Source: Alistipes shahii WAL 8301 (lineage in GTDB: Bacteria > Bacteroidota > Bacteroidia > Bacteroidales > Rikenellaceae). Taken from it: DNA of 64,000 nucleotides. The stretch's first letter is position 1. The number at the start of each line of letters is the position of its first letter. Of this stretch, positions 42,192 through 50,383 are shown in pieces. A model generated the notes under the pieces. It worked only from the letters and a program-made list of their open reading frames with translations. It did not search any database and was not told the origin of the DNA. A program made the position numbers and the translations under genes. The DNA is taken from contig NZ_CP102253.1 in NCBI RefSeq assembly GCF_025145845.1, positions 62,001-126,000 on the forward strand, given 5' to 3'.

Positions 42192-42794
42192 TCATTGCAG
42201 TTCACCCTTGCCTTCGCGCAGTATCTCCGGCCCGTCGCCCGTCAGGTCCACGACCGTCGTGGGGACGTTGTCGCCGATGCCTCCGTCGATGACCAGCGCG
42301 ACCTCGCGGCCGTAACGCTCGTGGATCAGCTCGGGATCGGTCGTATACTCCACCACCTGGTCGTCGTCCTTGACCGACGTGGTGATCATCGGACACCCCA
42401 GCGCCCCGACCACGGCCCGCGCGACGGGGCTGGCCGGAATGCGGACGCCGATCGTGCGGCGCCGTTCGAGCGCCTTGTCCGGAATGCGCGCTGAAGCCGC
42501 CAGCACGAAGGTGAACGGCCCGGGCAGATTGCGCTTCAGAATCCGGAAAACGGCATTGTCCACCCGGCAGTACTCCGCGACCTGGGCGATGTTTTCGAAG
42601 ACCACGGTGAACTTCTCCTCGCTCTTGCCCCGGATGCGGCGCAGCCGCTCGATGGCCTTCGGCGAGCGCAGCGAACAGCCGAAGGCATAGACGCTGTCGG
42701 TGGGATAAATGATGATTTCATCCCGCTCCAGGGCGTCTACGACGCGCTGCAACTCCTTCTCCGAGGGGTTCTGTTCGTATATCTTCGCAAGCAT
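42192..42794 (-). CDS. YrdC/YciO/Sua5 family protein (threonylcarbamoyl-AMP synthase-like)
   Basis: This 200-residue single-domain protein has the KxR..SxN-type YrdC fold: 'IIYPTDSVYAFGCSLRSPKAIERLRRIRGKSEEKF', 'LPGPFTFVLAAS' and 'TIGVRIPASPVARAVVGALGCPMITTS'. TsaC-type members make threonylcarbamoyl-AMP for the t6A37 modification of tRNA; the YciO branch is less well characterised, and the 'SVYAFGC' start resembles YciO. A -7 box ends only 7 nt before the ATG, suggesting a leaderless message. Confidence 0.85.
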   Translation of the reverse strand: MLAKIYEQNPSEKELQRVVDALERDEIIIYPTDSVYAFGCSLRSPKAIERLRRIRGKSEEKFTVVFENIAQVAEYCRVDNAVFRILKRNLPGPFTFVLAASARIPDKALERRRTIGVRIPASPVARAVVGALGCPMITTSVKDDDQVVEYTTDPELIHERYGREVALVIDGGIGDNVPTTVVDLTGDGPEILREGKGELQ

Positions 42795-42801
42795 GGGATG
42801 A

Positions 42802-42809
42802 CAAAGATA
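42802..42809 (-). promoter_or_regulatory. -7 box immediately before the YrdC gene
   Basis: TATCTTTG on the minus strand lies 7 nt upstream of the ATG at 42794, between the mltG stop and this start. Transcription would begin at or next to the start codon. Confidence 0.5.
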
Positions 42810-42815
42810 CGAAAA

Positions 42816-43829
42816 TTATTTAATCTTACGCCGATTGAGTTCGTCGCTGTACGCCCGGGCGTTCTTATTGTGCTCGCGAAGGGTTTTGGCGAAGTTGTGG
42901 TAACCGTCGAATTCGGGCCGTGCGCAGAAGAAGATATAGTCGTGCTTTTCGTAGTTCAGCACGGCGTCGATGGCGTTCTTTCCGGGCATGCAGATCGGCG
43001 AGGGCGGCAGCCCCTCGTTCACATACGTATTATAGGGAGAATCGTATTTCAGATGGCGGTAGAGGATGCGGCGCAGGCCGAAATCCTGCATGGCGTACTT
43101 CACCGTCGGGTCGGCCTGCAACTTGATGCCCTTCTTCAGGCGGTTGACGTAGACCCCGGCCACGCGGGGCATCTCGTCGCTCTTGCGGGTCTCCTCGTAG
43201 ACGATCGAAGCCAGCGTCATCACCTCCAGCCGGCTCAATCCGCTGCGCTTGCGTTTTGCATCGCGTTCGGAAGTCCAGAAACGGTCGTACTCGCGCTTCA
43301 TGCGCCTGACGAACTCCCCGGGCGTCACCGTCCAGTAGAACTCGTAGCTGTCGGGAATGAACATCGAAAAGAGCGTCACGCTGTCGAATCCGACCTCCGC
43401 GGCCAGCTCCTTCGAGGTCAACGCCTGCATGATCGCCGTGGAATCGGCGTCGATCTGCCGTGCGAGTTTCTGCGCCAGCTGGGCCGGGATGCGCACGTTG
43501 TTGATCGTCACCCGCACGGGGGTCTGCAACCCCAGCTTGAGCATGCGCGCGATTTCGATGACGCTCATGCCGTGTTTGAGCACGTAATGCCCGGGCTTGA
43601 AGGTTTCGGCCAGGTTGATCCTCCGGGCATAGGCGTCGAAAGCCCGGCGGTGTTTGATCTGCGGCAGCAGTGAGTCCGCGACCTGCCCGTATTCGGCCCG
43701 GGCGCTCACGTAGAGGTCCCGCTCCGTAACGACCGCATTTCCATAGAACTGCTGCCGCAGGACAAGCCCTGCGCCGGCTGTCAGGACGAACGCCGCCAGC
43801 AGGCCCCAACCTAATATTTTCTTACGCAT
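42816..43829 (-). CDS. mltG: Endolytic transglycosylase MltG
   Basis: This 337-residue protein has one N-terminal membrane helix (GWGLLAAFVLTAGAGLVL) and the YceG/MltG domain. Visible features are a LysM-like subdomain ('HYVLKHGMSVIEIARMLKLG'), the catalytic Glu region 'TLASIVYEETRKSDEMPRVAGVYVNRLKKG' and the terminal 'YVNEGLPPSPICMPGKNAI...YIFFCARPEFDGYHNFA'. It cleaves nascent glycan strands at the membrane, terminating peptidoglycan chain growth. Its promoter is divergent from and overlaps that of the SRP RNA gene. Confidence 0.95.
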   Translation of the reverse strand: MRKKILGWGLLAAFVLTAGAGLVLRQQFYGNAVVTERDLYVSARAEYGQVADSLLPQIKHRRAFDAYARRINLAETFKPGHYVLKHGMSVIEIARMLKLGLQTPVRVTINNVRIPAQLAQKLARQIDADSTAIMQALTSKELAAEVGFDSVTLFSMFIPDSYEFYWTVTPGEFVRRMKREYDRFWTSERDAKRKRSGLSRLEVMTLASIVYEETRKSDEMPRVAGVYVNRLKKGIKLQADPTVKYAMQDFGLRRILYRHLKYDSPYNTYVNEGLPPSPICMPGKNAIDAVLNYEKHDYIFFCARPEFDGYHNFAKTLREHNKNARAYSDELNRRKIK

Positions 43830-43841
43830 TTCAGTTTTTTT

Positions 43842-43872
43842 TTTGCAAAGATATAAAATTTTCCTACTTTTG
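43842..43872. promoter_or_regulatory. SRP RNA promoter overlapping the mltG promoter
   Basis: On the plus strand TTTG (43842-43845) and TACTTTTG (43865-43872) are separated by 19 nt, upstream of the SRP RNA. On the minus strand TATCTTTG (43846-43853) is the mltG -7 box, so the two promoters share sequence. Confidence 0.75.
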
Positions 43873-43877
43873 TGCCC

Positions 43878-43973
43878 GGGTGAGTCTTACACGACCAGCT
43901 CCTACAGAATCCCCCAGGCGAGGAATCGAGCAAGGGTATGTGGTCGTAGCGGTGCGATGTAAGTAGCTCACCC
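43878..43973 (+). ncRNA. ffs: Small bacterial SRP RNA (4.5S RNA)
   Basis: A 96 nt hairpin is closed by GGGTGAG (43878-43884) and CTCACCC (43967-43973). Second-level pairing is ACGACCA with TGGTCGT. The apical SRP domain has the Ffh-binding internal loops (AGCTCCTACAGAATC... and AGCAAGGGTA) as in other Bacteroidota SRP RNAs. It has its own promoter and a T-rich 3' end. It pairs functionally with Ffh encoded at 11421-12752. Confidence 0.92.
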
Positions 43974-43984
43974 TTTTTTTTCAT

Positions 43985-44025
43985 AACGGCGTTTTGACCC
44001 GGCGGGTCGAAGCGCCGTTTTTTTT
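43985..44025 (+). terminator. Terminator downstream of SRP RNA
   Basis: AACGGCG (43985-43991) and GACCC (43996-44000) pair with GGGTC (44004-44008) and CGCCGTT (44013-44019), followed by a T-tract. Confidence 0.85.
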
Positions 44026-44101
44026 GCGCATACCTTCCGGAACATCCGCTCCCGTTTTGGAAAAATAATTGTATCTTAATCCCGCAGAAAACCAGAAAAC
44101 G

Positions 44102-45043
44102 ATGGAAAACAGAATCACGACCCTTTTCGGCATCCGCTACCCCGTCGTCGCAGGCGGGATGGTCTGGTGCAGCGGCTGGCGGCTGGCCGCCGCCGTCAGC
44201 GAGGCCGGCGGGCTGGGGCTGATCGGCTCCGGCTCGATGACCCCCGAACTGCTGCGCGAGCACATCCGCAAATGCCGTGCGGCCACCTCCCGGCCGTTCG
44301 GCGTCAACGTGCCGCTGGCCTACCGTTATGCGCCCCAGCTGATGGACGTCATCACGGAAGAGCGCGTCCCGGCCGTCTTCACCTCGGCGGGCAACCCCGC
44401 GACCTGGACCGCACGCCTGCACGACGCAGGCTGCCGCGTGGCGCACGTGGTGTCGAGTTCGAAATTCGCGCTCAAGAGCCGCGAAGCGGGTGTGGACGCC
44501 GTGGTGGCCGAGGGATTCGAGGCCGGGGGTCACAACGGCCGTGAGGAGACGACGACGATGGCCCTCGTCCCGCAGGTGCGGCAGGCCGTCGACCTGCCGC
44601 TCATCGCCGCGGGAGGCATCGCCACGGGGGCCGGCATGCTGGCCGCTTTCGCCCTGGGCGCCGAAGGATGCCAGTTAGGGACGCGCTTTGCGCTGTCGCG
44701 GGAGAGTTCGGCCTGCGAGGCGTTCAAACGGCGGTGCGTAGAGGTACAGGAGGGCGGCACGATCCTGACGCTCAAAAAGGTGATCCCGACGCGCCTCGTC
44801 CGCAACGGTTTCTGCCGCACGGTCGAGGAGGCCGAATCGCGCGGCGCCGACGCCGAAGAATTGTCGGCCCTGATCGGCCGCGGACGCCCGAAACGGGGGA
44901 TTTTCGAAGGCGACCTCGACGAAGGGGAACTGGAGATCGGACAGATCGCCGCGCTCATCGAAGACCTGCCGCCGGCCGGCGAGATCCTCCGCCGTCTCGT
45001 TGCCGAATACGAAGCCGCCCGCGGGAGCCTCGGCCCGCTCTGA
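44102..45043 (+). CDS. Nitronate monooxygenase (2-nitropropane dioxygenase-like, FMN)
   Basis: This 313-residue FMN-dependent TIM-barrel protein has 'TTLFGIRYPVVAGGMVWCSGWRLAAAVSEAGGLGLIG', the phosphate-binding 'LIAAGGIATGAGMLAAFALGAEGCQLGTRF' and the family's 'EGFEAGGHNG' segment with its conserved His. It oxidises alkyl nitronates, or in some members acts in fatty-acid synthesis as a FabK-like enoyl-ACP reductase. The FabK/NMO distinction is not settled from sequence alone. Confidence 0.88.
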   Translation: MENRITTLFGIRYPVVAGGMVWCSGWRLAAAVSEAGGLGLIGSGSMTPELLREHIRKCRAATSRPFGVNVPLAYRYAPQLMDVITEERVPAVFTSAGNPATWTARLHDAGCRVAHVVSSSKFALKSREAGVDAVVAEGFEAGGHNGREETTTMALVPQVRQAVDLPLIAAGGIATGAGMLAAFALGAEGCQLGTRFALSRESSACEAFKRRCVEVQEGGTILTLKKVIPTRLVRNGFCRTVEEAESRGADAEELSALIGRGRPKRGIFEGDLDEGELEIGQIAALIEDLPPAGEILRRLVAEYEAARGSLGPL

Positions 45044-45066
45044 TCCCTCCCGAAATACGGAAAGCC

Positions 45067-45885
45067 CTACCCCACCCGGTTGCGGACGTAGACCCGCTGC
45101 TGCTCCGTCTTCATGTCGACGGCATCGGAAAGCGCCCGGACCAGGAGCGAAAGTTTCTTGTAGCCGTAGTTGCGGGGGTCGAAATCCGGCATCTTCTTCG
45201 ACAGCACGCTGCCCACGTCGCCCAGAGAGGCCCAGCCGCTGTCGTCGGCGGCATCGTCGATCGTGTTCTCAAGCAGCGTGCGGAATTCGTCGTCGAACGG
45301 ACGGATGATCGTCGAGGCGTGCCCCGCATCCGGCGACGGTTTCTTTTCCCCGGCAGTTTCGGCGGCCGGACCCACAGGCGCTTCGGCCCCGGCGGATCTT
45401 TTCGCGTCCGCCTTTTTCTTCGCAGGGGCCGCCTTCTCCGGCGGCGTCTGCCCGAGGATTTCGACGTAGATGAATTTGTCGCAGGACTTGATGAACGGCT
45501 TCGGCGTCTTCTTCTCGCCGAACCCCAGCACCTCCCGGCCCGATTCGCGGATACGGCTGGCCAGACGCGTGTAGTCGCTGTCGCTCGACACGATGCAGAA
45601 TCCGTTCACGCCCTCCTTGTGCAGAATGTCCATCGCGTCGATGATCAGCGCCGAATCGGTCGCGTTCTTGCCCGTCGTATAGGCGTACTGCTGAATGGGC
45701 GTGATGGAGTTCTCCAGCAGCACCTCTTTCCAGGCGGCGAATTTCGGATTGGTGAAATCCCCGTAAATGCGTTTTATCGTCGGTGTGCCGTAGTTGGCGA
45801 TCTCATCCAGAATATCCTTTATCTTGCGGTGCGAGATGTTGTCGGCATCGACCAGCACTGCGAATTTCTTGTCGTTCAGTTCCAT
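45067..45885 (-). CDS. NYN-domain (PIN-like) protein with C-terminal LOTUS/OST-HTH domain
   Basis: This 272-residue protein has an NYN/LabA-like PIN-fold ribonuclease domain at residues about 5-145 ('FAVLVDADNISHRKIKDIL' with the first acidic pair, 'DSALIIDAMDIL', 'GFCIVSSDSDYTRLASRIRESGREVLGFG'). A basic Ala/Lys linker follows, then a C-terminal OST-HTH/LOTUS domain ('WASLGDVGSVLSKKMPDFDPRNYGYKKLSLLVRAL'). It probably binds and cleaves RNA. The ATG at 45885 is preferred over an upstream open frame that is not protein-like. Confidence 0.9.
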   Translation of the reverse strand: MELNDKKFAVLVDADNISHRKIKDILDEIANYGTPTIKRIYGDFTNPKFAAWKEVLLENSITPIQQYAYTTGKNATDSALIIDAMDILHKEGVNGFCIVSSDSDYTRLASRIRESGREVLGFGEKKTPKPFIKSCDKFIYVEILGQTPPEKAAPAKKKADAKRSAGAEAPVGPAAETAGEKKPSPDAGHASTIIRPFDDEFRTLLENTIDDAADDSGWASLGDVGSVLSKKMPDFDPRNYGYKKLSLLVRALSDAVDMKTEQQRVYVRNRVG

Positions 45886-46063
45886 AATTAATGCGGTTAA
45901 AGGCACAAGATACGAAAAATTCCGGCAACTCGCACCCCGCAGCCGCCGGACGGTTCCCTCGCGGACTCCTCCCCGACGCCGCAGAAGCGGGACTTCCGGC
46001 GGGATTTCCGGGGAAGTCGACAATTTGTTTCCGCCGACGGCGCACCGTCACCGAAAAATTCGT

Positions 46064-46071
46064 TATATTTG
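46064..46071 (+). promoter_or_regulatory. Promoter -7 box
   Basis: TATATTTG at 46064-46071 lies 31 nt before the small monooxygenase ATG. Confidence 0.5.
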
Positions 46072-46102
46072 CAAAACGACAAAACCAAAAAACTGGAAAA
46101 CA

Positions 46103-46378
46103 ATGATACGTCTCAATGTATTTATCCGCACGACGGAAAGCAACCGCGAAGAACTGGTGCGCACAGCCAAGGAGCTGGCAGCCGCTTCGCTCAAGGACGA
46201 GGGATGCGTGGCCTACGACCTGTTCGAAAGCGCCACGCGCAGCGACGTGCTGATGATCTGCGAAACCTGGAGCAATGCAAAGGCCCTCGCGGCCCACGAA
46301 CAGGCGTCGCACTTCACGACCCTCGTGCCGCGTCTGGAACAGCTGGGCGAACTGAAAATCGAAAAGTTCGTCTTCTGA
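46103..46378 (+). CDS. Antibiotic biosynthesis monooxygenase (ABM) domain protein
   Basis: This 91-residue dimeric alpha-beta barrel domain of the ABM/YgiN type contains 'IRLNVFIRTTESNREELVRTAKELAAASLKDEGCVAYDLFES', 'VLMICETWSNAKALAAHEQASHFTTLVPRLEQL'. Such proteins are cofactor-free quinol or small-molecule monooxygenases; the substrate is unknown. It is the last typical core gene before the island with the recombinase. Confidence 0.9.
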   Translation: MIRLNVFIRTTESNREELVRTAKELAAASLKDEGCVAYDLFESATRSDVLMICETWSNAKALAAHEQASHFTTLVPRLEQLGELKIEKFVF

Positions 46379-46458
46379 TCCGTTCCCGCGACCCGGGCAC
46401 AAAAAAACCTCCGCGGTTTACAGGATGAGTGTTTTTTTATAATTGGAATAGACAAAAT

Positions 46459-46577
46459 GTAAATAGCGGAAAATCAATATATTAAAATTCCGTTATTTAC
46501 ACGGATTTCGGATGCAAAGGCTATTAAAAGTAGAATTCGACGGGAGTTTCGTTACCAAATCGTAACCCCGTCGAATT
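46459..46577. other. Two inverted repeats in the AT-rich left boundary of the island
   Basis: GTAAATA-CGGAA (46459-46471) pairs with TTCCG-TATTTAC (46488-46500), and AATTCGACGGG (46534-46544) pairs with CCCGTCGAATT (46567-46577). They lie in the 300 bp gene-free stretch (46379-46685) before the recombinase gene, where an attachment site or recombinase/excisionase arm sites would be expected. No copy of these sequences was seen near the right end. Confidence 0.55.
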
Positions 46578-46641
46578 GCTTTATAATAGCATATATGCGA
46601 CTGAATTACAATTTCTTGCGCAAATATACGTAATTCTTGAG

Positions 46642-46685
46642 AACTCAACAACCGATACCTTTGTCACATTAAAAATTGTTGAGTT
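46642..46685 (+). promoter_or_regulatory. Recombinase promoter flanked by a 10-bp inverted repeat
   Basis: The -7 box TACCTTTG (46656-46663) sits between AACTCAACAA (46642-46651) and its exact complement TTGTTGAGTT (46676-46685), the latter ending at the ATG. The symmetry suggests an autoregulatory operator. Confidence 0.6.
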
Positions 46686-47948
46686 ATGAAAAGTACGTTC
46701 AAAGTTCTGTTTTATCTGAAAAAGGATAAAATCTCGAAAGACGGGAAAGTTCCGGTCATGGGGCGCATCACGGTCAATGGCACGCAAGCCGGTTTCAGTT
46801 GCAAGTTGAATATCGACCCAGCGCTATGGGATGAGAAAACCAATTATCTGAAATCGCAACGAAATACGCTTTCGCGCGAAATTCACCAGATGCTTGAAAA
46901 CATCAAAGCGCAAATCGCCAAACACTATCAGTCGATCAGTGACCGTGATGCGTATGTCACGGCCAATAAGGTCAAGAATGCTTACCATGGTTTCGGCGAC
47001 CGATATAAAACGCTTATCGCAGCTTTCGACTACCATGCCGATTCTATAAAAGCGAGAATCGGACGTGACAGAGCGCAACGTACTTACGATAGGCTGATGG
47101 AAGAACGCCGTTGCCTGATGCGGTATCTGGTTCTGAAAAAACTGGAAGATGTGACTTTGAAGGAGTTGGATGTTACGTTCATCGAAAGATATTACGCATG
47201 GATGCTCTCAGACGGACATTGCGGCAAGACAACGGCTTTCAAACGCACCCAGACGTTGAAATGTGTTCTATATGTAGCCGTTGAGCAAGGCTGGATAGAC
47301 CGTCATCCCTTTCTGGCGTTCAAATGTGCACCGGATTATAAGCCCCGCATGTTCCTGTCCGACGAAGAAATACAACGGCTTATGAATATAGAATTGCGTT
47401 ATCATCGGCAGCGGGCCGTGCGGGATATGTTTATTTTCTGTTGTTTCACCGGACTGGCTTATATAGATCTGAAGAATCTGACTTACGATCATATCGTAAC
47501 AACTCCGACGGGAGAACAATATATCTACAATCGCCGTCAGAAGACCGGTACGCCTTATCACATCATGTTGCTGCCCATTGCGCAGGAGTTTATCGAACGA
47601 TATAGAGGGTATCCGGGTAAGATCGACGAAACGCGGGTCTTTCCCGTGAAAAGTCGAAAAAGTATGTGTACGACAATAAAACGCATTGCCCAAAAGTGCG
47701 GTATTACCAAGAATCTATCGACGCATATCGGACGCCATACGTTCGGAACGACGGTCACATTGGAGAAAGGAGTACCTATCGAAACCGTTTCGGAAATGCT
47801 CGGACATAAGCAAATTACGACGACTCAAATCTACGCCAAATTAACCGCCAACAAGATGAAGGAAGACGTACGTCTTCTTACGCAGCGCATCGGCAATCTG
47901 TATGAACTCACACAGCCTACGACCCGGCTGCTTTCCAAAGAGGCTTAA
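46686..47948 (+). CDS. Tyrosine recombinase/integrase (Bacteroidota type)
   Basis: This 420-residue site-specific recombinase has an Arm-binding N-terminal domain (about 1-100), a SAM-like core-binding domain (about 110-205) and a catalytic domain. The conserved box HIGRHTF carries His347 and Arg350, His374 is in LGHKQ, and the nucleophile Tyr383 is in TTQIYAKL. The first catalytic Arg is replaced in 'FTGLAYIDLKNL', as is common in recombinases of Bacteroidota mobile elements. It faces inwards at the left end of the island and is convergent with two HTH genes that may act as directionality factors. Confidence 0.93.
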   Translation: MKSTFKVLFYLKKDKISKDGKVPVMGRITVNGTQAGFSCKLNIDPALWDEKTNYLKSQRNTLSREIHQMLENIKAQIAKHYQSISDRDAYVTANKVKNAYHGFGDRYKTLIAAFDYHADSIKARIGRDRAQRTYDRLMEERRCLMRYLVLKKLEDVTLKELDVTFIERYYAWMLSDGHCGKTTAFKRTQTLKCVLYVAVEQGWIDRHPFLAFKCAPDYKPRMFLSDEEIQRLMNIELRYHRQRAVRDMFIFCCFTGLAYIDLKNLTYDHIVTTPTGEQYIYNRRQKTGTPYHIMLLPIAQEFIERYRGYPGKIDETRVFPVKSRKSMCTTIKRIAQKCGITKNLSTHIGRHTFGTTVTLEKGVPIETVSEMLGHKQITTTQIYAKLTANKMKEDVRLLTQRIGNLYELTQPTTRLLSKEA

Positions 47949-47958
47949 CCCTAAACGA

Positions 47959-47986
47959 ACGGCGACCAGATCAGTCTGGTCGCCGT
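47959..47986. terminator. Bidirectional terminator
   Basis: ACGGCGACCAGA (47959-47970) pairs with TCTGGTCGCCGT (47975-47986) around TCAG, between the convergent recombinase and HTH genes. Confidence 0.85.
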
Positions 47987-47990
47987 CCGT

Positions 47991-48293
47991 TTACTTATTC
48001 CAGGGCCGGAAGTCGCGGTAGTTTTTCTTCAGCACCTCGAAGATACCGGATTCGGGATAGAGGATTTTTCCACCGAGCGTCGTATAGGGAATCGCTTTCG
48101 TATCCCGCAAGGTCTGCAACGTCCGTTTGCACACATGGAAGCGTCTGCAAATCTCATCTCCGGTCAGATAATGCTCCTGACCGATCGTCGGCCGCAAATG
48201 TTTCATGGCCGTTTCGATCTCGCGCGTGGTTTGCACCATCCAATCCGTCAGTTCCTTGAACTCTTCGGATCGCTTCGTAATAATGTCCGACAT
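47991..48293 (-). CDS. Excisionase-type HTH protein
   Basis: This 100-residue protein has an N-terminal helical part and a MerR/HTH_17-like domain in residues about 42-90 ('YLTGDEICRRFHVCKRTLQTLRDTKAIPYTTLGGKILYPESGIFEVLKK'). Such small proteins sit beside tyrosine recombinases in Bacteroidota mobile elements and probably act as recombination directionality factors or regulators. It starts 1 nt after the stop of a homologous gene. Confidence 0.85.
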   Translation of the reverse strand: MSDIITKRSEEFKELTDWMVQTTREIETAMKHLRPTIGQEHYLTGDEICRRFHVCKRTLQTLRDTKAIPYTTLGGKILYPESGIFEVLKKNYRDFRPWNK

Positions 48294-48294
48294 A

Positions 48295-48576
48295 CTATCT
48301 GCGGATCAAAGCTTCGCGGATGACACGTTCGACGTCGGTCTCCCGGTAATAGAATTTGGAACCTATCGTGGAATATGGGATGATTCCCCGATCGCGGTAA
48401 TTCTGCAAAGCCCGCTGCGAGATATGCAGCGCCTCGCATACTTCCTGCGTGCTGAGCCATTTCTCCCGTGTGGGCGGAGCTACCTTACGATACAATTCCG
48501 TTACGGCGACCGACAGGCCGCACAGACGCCTTCTCAGTTCCAGATAGGCATCGTGTTCCATCATGGTTACTTCCAT
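48295..48576 (-). CDS. Excisionase-type HTH protein, paralogue
   Basis: This 93-residue protein is homologous to its neighbour, with the HTH in 'KWLSTQEVCEALHISQRALQNYRDRGIIPYSTIGSKFYYRETDVERVIREAL'. The two form a tandem pair 1 nt apart, as is often seen with recombinases of conjugative or integrative elements. Which of them acts in excision and which in gene regulation cannot be decided. Confidence 0.85.
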   Translation of the reverse strand: MEVTMMEHDAYLELRRRLCGLSVAVTELYRKVAPPTREKWLSTQEVCEALHISQRALQNYRDRGIIPYSTIGSKFYYRETDVERVIREALIRR

Positions 48577-48602
48577 AAGTCGAATGTTTTATGAATTAGT
48601 AT

Positions 48603-49079
48603 TTAGTATAATTTAAGCACCGGCATCGGATGCCGTCGTGTTTCATTTCGTCGTTTCAAATCCGGTGCACACAGCCGGATTTGCCGTCGTACCGAAAAGT
48701 AATCCTCCGTCAGCATCAGCTTTTCTGCTTCCGGTGTAAAGAGCATTACGCCTTTCATCACCGCATAATACGCCTCGTCATTCGCCACGACATGACGGGG
48801 CTGTAACTTCAGACGAGTCAATTCCGGCAATAATTTCCGCATGTATAGTTCATCGGGCCGCTTCGCTTCTTCCGTCGTCGCATGGAAGGATGCTTCCGGA
48901 GGCAGATCGTATTGCAGATAGAACAGGTTTTCGAGCGCCCGTCCGGGTGTCGTCTTTTTCAACTCTTCGGAGATGTGATGCCTGAAACCCTCTTCGCCGT
49001 TCGTTCCGACAGCGAAACGTACGGCATGCAGCGTTCAGTCGAGCGTCAGGTAAATACTTCGTATCCGGTCTTCCCGCAT
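48603..49079 (-). pseudogene. Paralogue of the adjacent unknown protein, interrupted by in-frame TGA
   Basis: A frame starting at the ATG at 49079 (MREDRIRSIYLTLD) stops at a TGA (49035-49037) but continues without any frame change to 48603, giving 158 codons. The part after the TGA is open for 143 codons. The frame is authentic because both sides align with the N-terminal region of the neighbouring protein at 49085-50335: IYLTLD-stop-TLHAVRFAV matches VFVTMNPQMQAVRIAV, and DELYMRKLLPEL matches NEYFYGKLAPAF. The annotated downstream TTG start at 48962 would lose the first 25 post-stop residues. Confidence 0.75.
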
Positions 49080-49084
49080 ATTCG

Positions 49085-50335
49085 TTACATTTTTATTGCG
49101 GCACGTTTGCCGCTGACAGGACGGGAATGCCGCAGCCTGCGTTCCGTTTCCCGCCTTTTGGTTACGGTGCCCGTTCCGGGCAGGGAAACATGCTGTTTCG
49201 CATCCGGCGATGACTCTTTGTATTCCGTCAGGAATCTCCCGTTCTGAATGTTGTATTCCGTGCGAAGAATACCCGCTGCGATTTCACGGGCCTGCTGCTG
49301 CAAGGCACCGTACCCGAAGTCGTGCGTCGATTGCCGGTTTCCCATACGCGCCCGGTCGCAATCCCGGAGTTTCGACGCCACCTCGGAGAAGAACTCCCGA
49401 TGTCTGAAACGATGCAACCCGTCGTCGGCCACAGATGCGGCGTACCCGTTTTCCGCGATATACAACAGCGTTGCGAGATCGTGATTGCCTGACGATACCT
49501 GTGTCCGGTTCCCGGCAACGAACCTCTCGAAGTCCTCGTAGCACGGCGATATGGAATATGCTGCCGAACATACGCCTTCCGAAAGTACCGATGTCGGAAT
49601 CCACTTCTCCTCGGTAAAACTGTATCGGGATCTCTCCAGTCCCGGATACTCGCTTTTCAGGTCGCTTTTCACGAATTTGTCGATACACTTGTCCGCCATC
49701 GCGGCGATTCGGGGCGGCAAATGTTTCAATTCATAGATTTTCAGCGTATCTGCATCAGTCCGCATTCCGAAGAAACGATCCGTCATGTATTGCATATAGC
49801 AGTACATGGCCCGCCGGCCCTTGGGCGTATCGCTGAAGAGATAAGTTCCCTGCGAAGAGGTTACAGCCCGATAGAGCGGTGCATCGTCGGGCGCCGTACG
49901 GGCACAATGCATCGTAAATCTCCGGTATTCGGAATCGCGCATCAGCTGTTCCCGCCGCCCTGCCGGAGAGAGGGGCGAAAGACCTTTCGAGAGTGCGAAA
50001 GCCGCATCCCGGAGCGAAACGGCCGGCTCGGGGTGTATATCCTGCCGGATAAAAGCCGGAGCCAGCTTCCCGTAAAAATACTCGTTCGTCGTACTTCGGC
50101 GCGACGGAATCGCTTTGCTGTCGGGAAAGGTCAGATGCAGCAGCGTGTGGTCGGGAACGACCGATGAACGGGAGCAGGCGGCAACCTGTTCGCGTATATA
50201 ATCTTCGAAAGACTGACGTCCGTTTTCTCGGACGGCGATACGCACGGCCTGCATCTGCGGATTCATCGTAACGAAAACACTCGCCGGAACCTTGCGCCTC
50301 ATGAGGCGGTCTAAAAAATCTGCGATTCGGGACAT
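49085..50335 (-). CDS. Unrecognised protein, first of a paralogous pair
   Basis: This 416-residue protein has no signal peptide, no membrane helix and no motif that I can assign. The N-terminal 130 residues ('VFVTMNPQMQAVRIAV', 'HLTFPDSKAIPSRRSTTNEYFYGKLAPAF') are homologous to the broken gene directly downstream. The middle part is rich in Arg, Tyr and Ser, and the C-terminus is basic (RRETERRLRHSRPVSGKRAAIKM). It ends 5 nt before the paralogue's ATG and follows the second DUF4906 lipoprotein gene by 49 nt. A cytoplasmic role in the island, such as regulation or nucleic-acid binding, is only a guess. Confidence 0.6.
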   Translation of the reverse strand: MSRIADFLDRLMRRKVPASVFVTMNPQMQAVRIAVRENGRQSFEDYIREQVAACSRSSVVPDHTLLHLTFPDSKAIPSRRSTTNEYFYGKLAPAFIRQDIHPEPAVSLRDAAFALSKGLSPLSPAGRREQLMRDSEYRRFTMHCARTAPDDAPLYRAVTSSQGTYLFSDTPKGRRAMYCYMQYMTDRFFGMRTDADTLKIYELKHLPPRIAAMADKCIDKFVKSDLKSEYPGLERSRYSFTEEKWIPTSVLSEGVCSAAYSISPCYEDFERFVAGNRTQVSSGNHDLATLLYIAENGYAASVADDGLHRFRHREFFSEVASKLRDCDRARMGNRQSTHDFGYGALQQQAREIAAGILRTEYNIQNGRFLTEYKESSPDAKQHVSLPGTGTVTKRRETERRLRHSRPVSGKRAAIKM

Positions 50336-50383
50336 GAACGGTAAATTTCAGAGGATTTTACAAGACAGAATCGGAAATAATAT

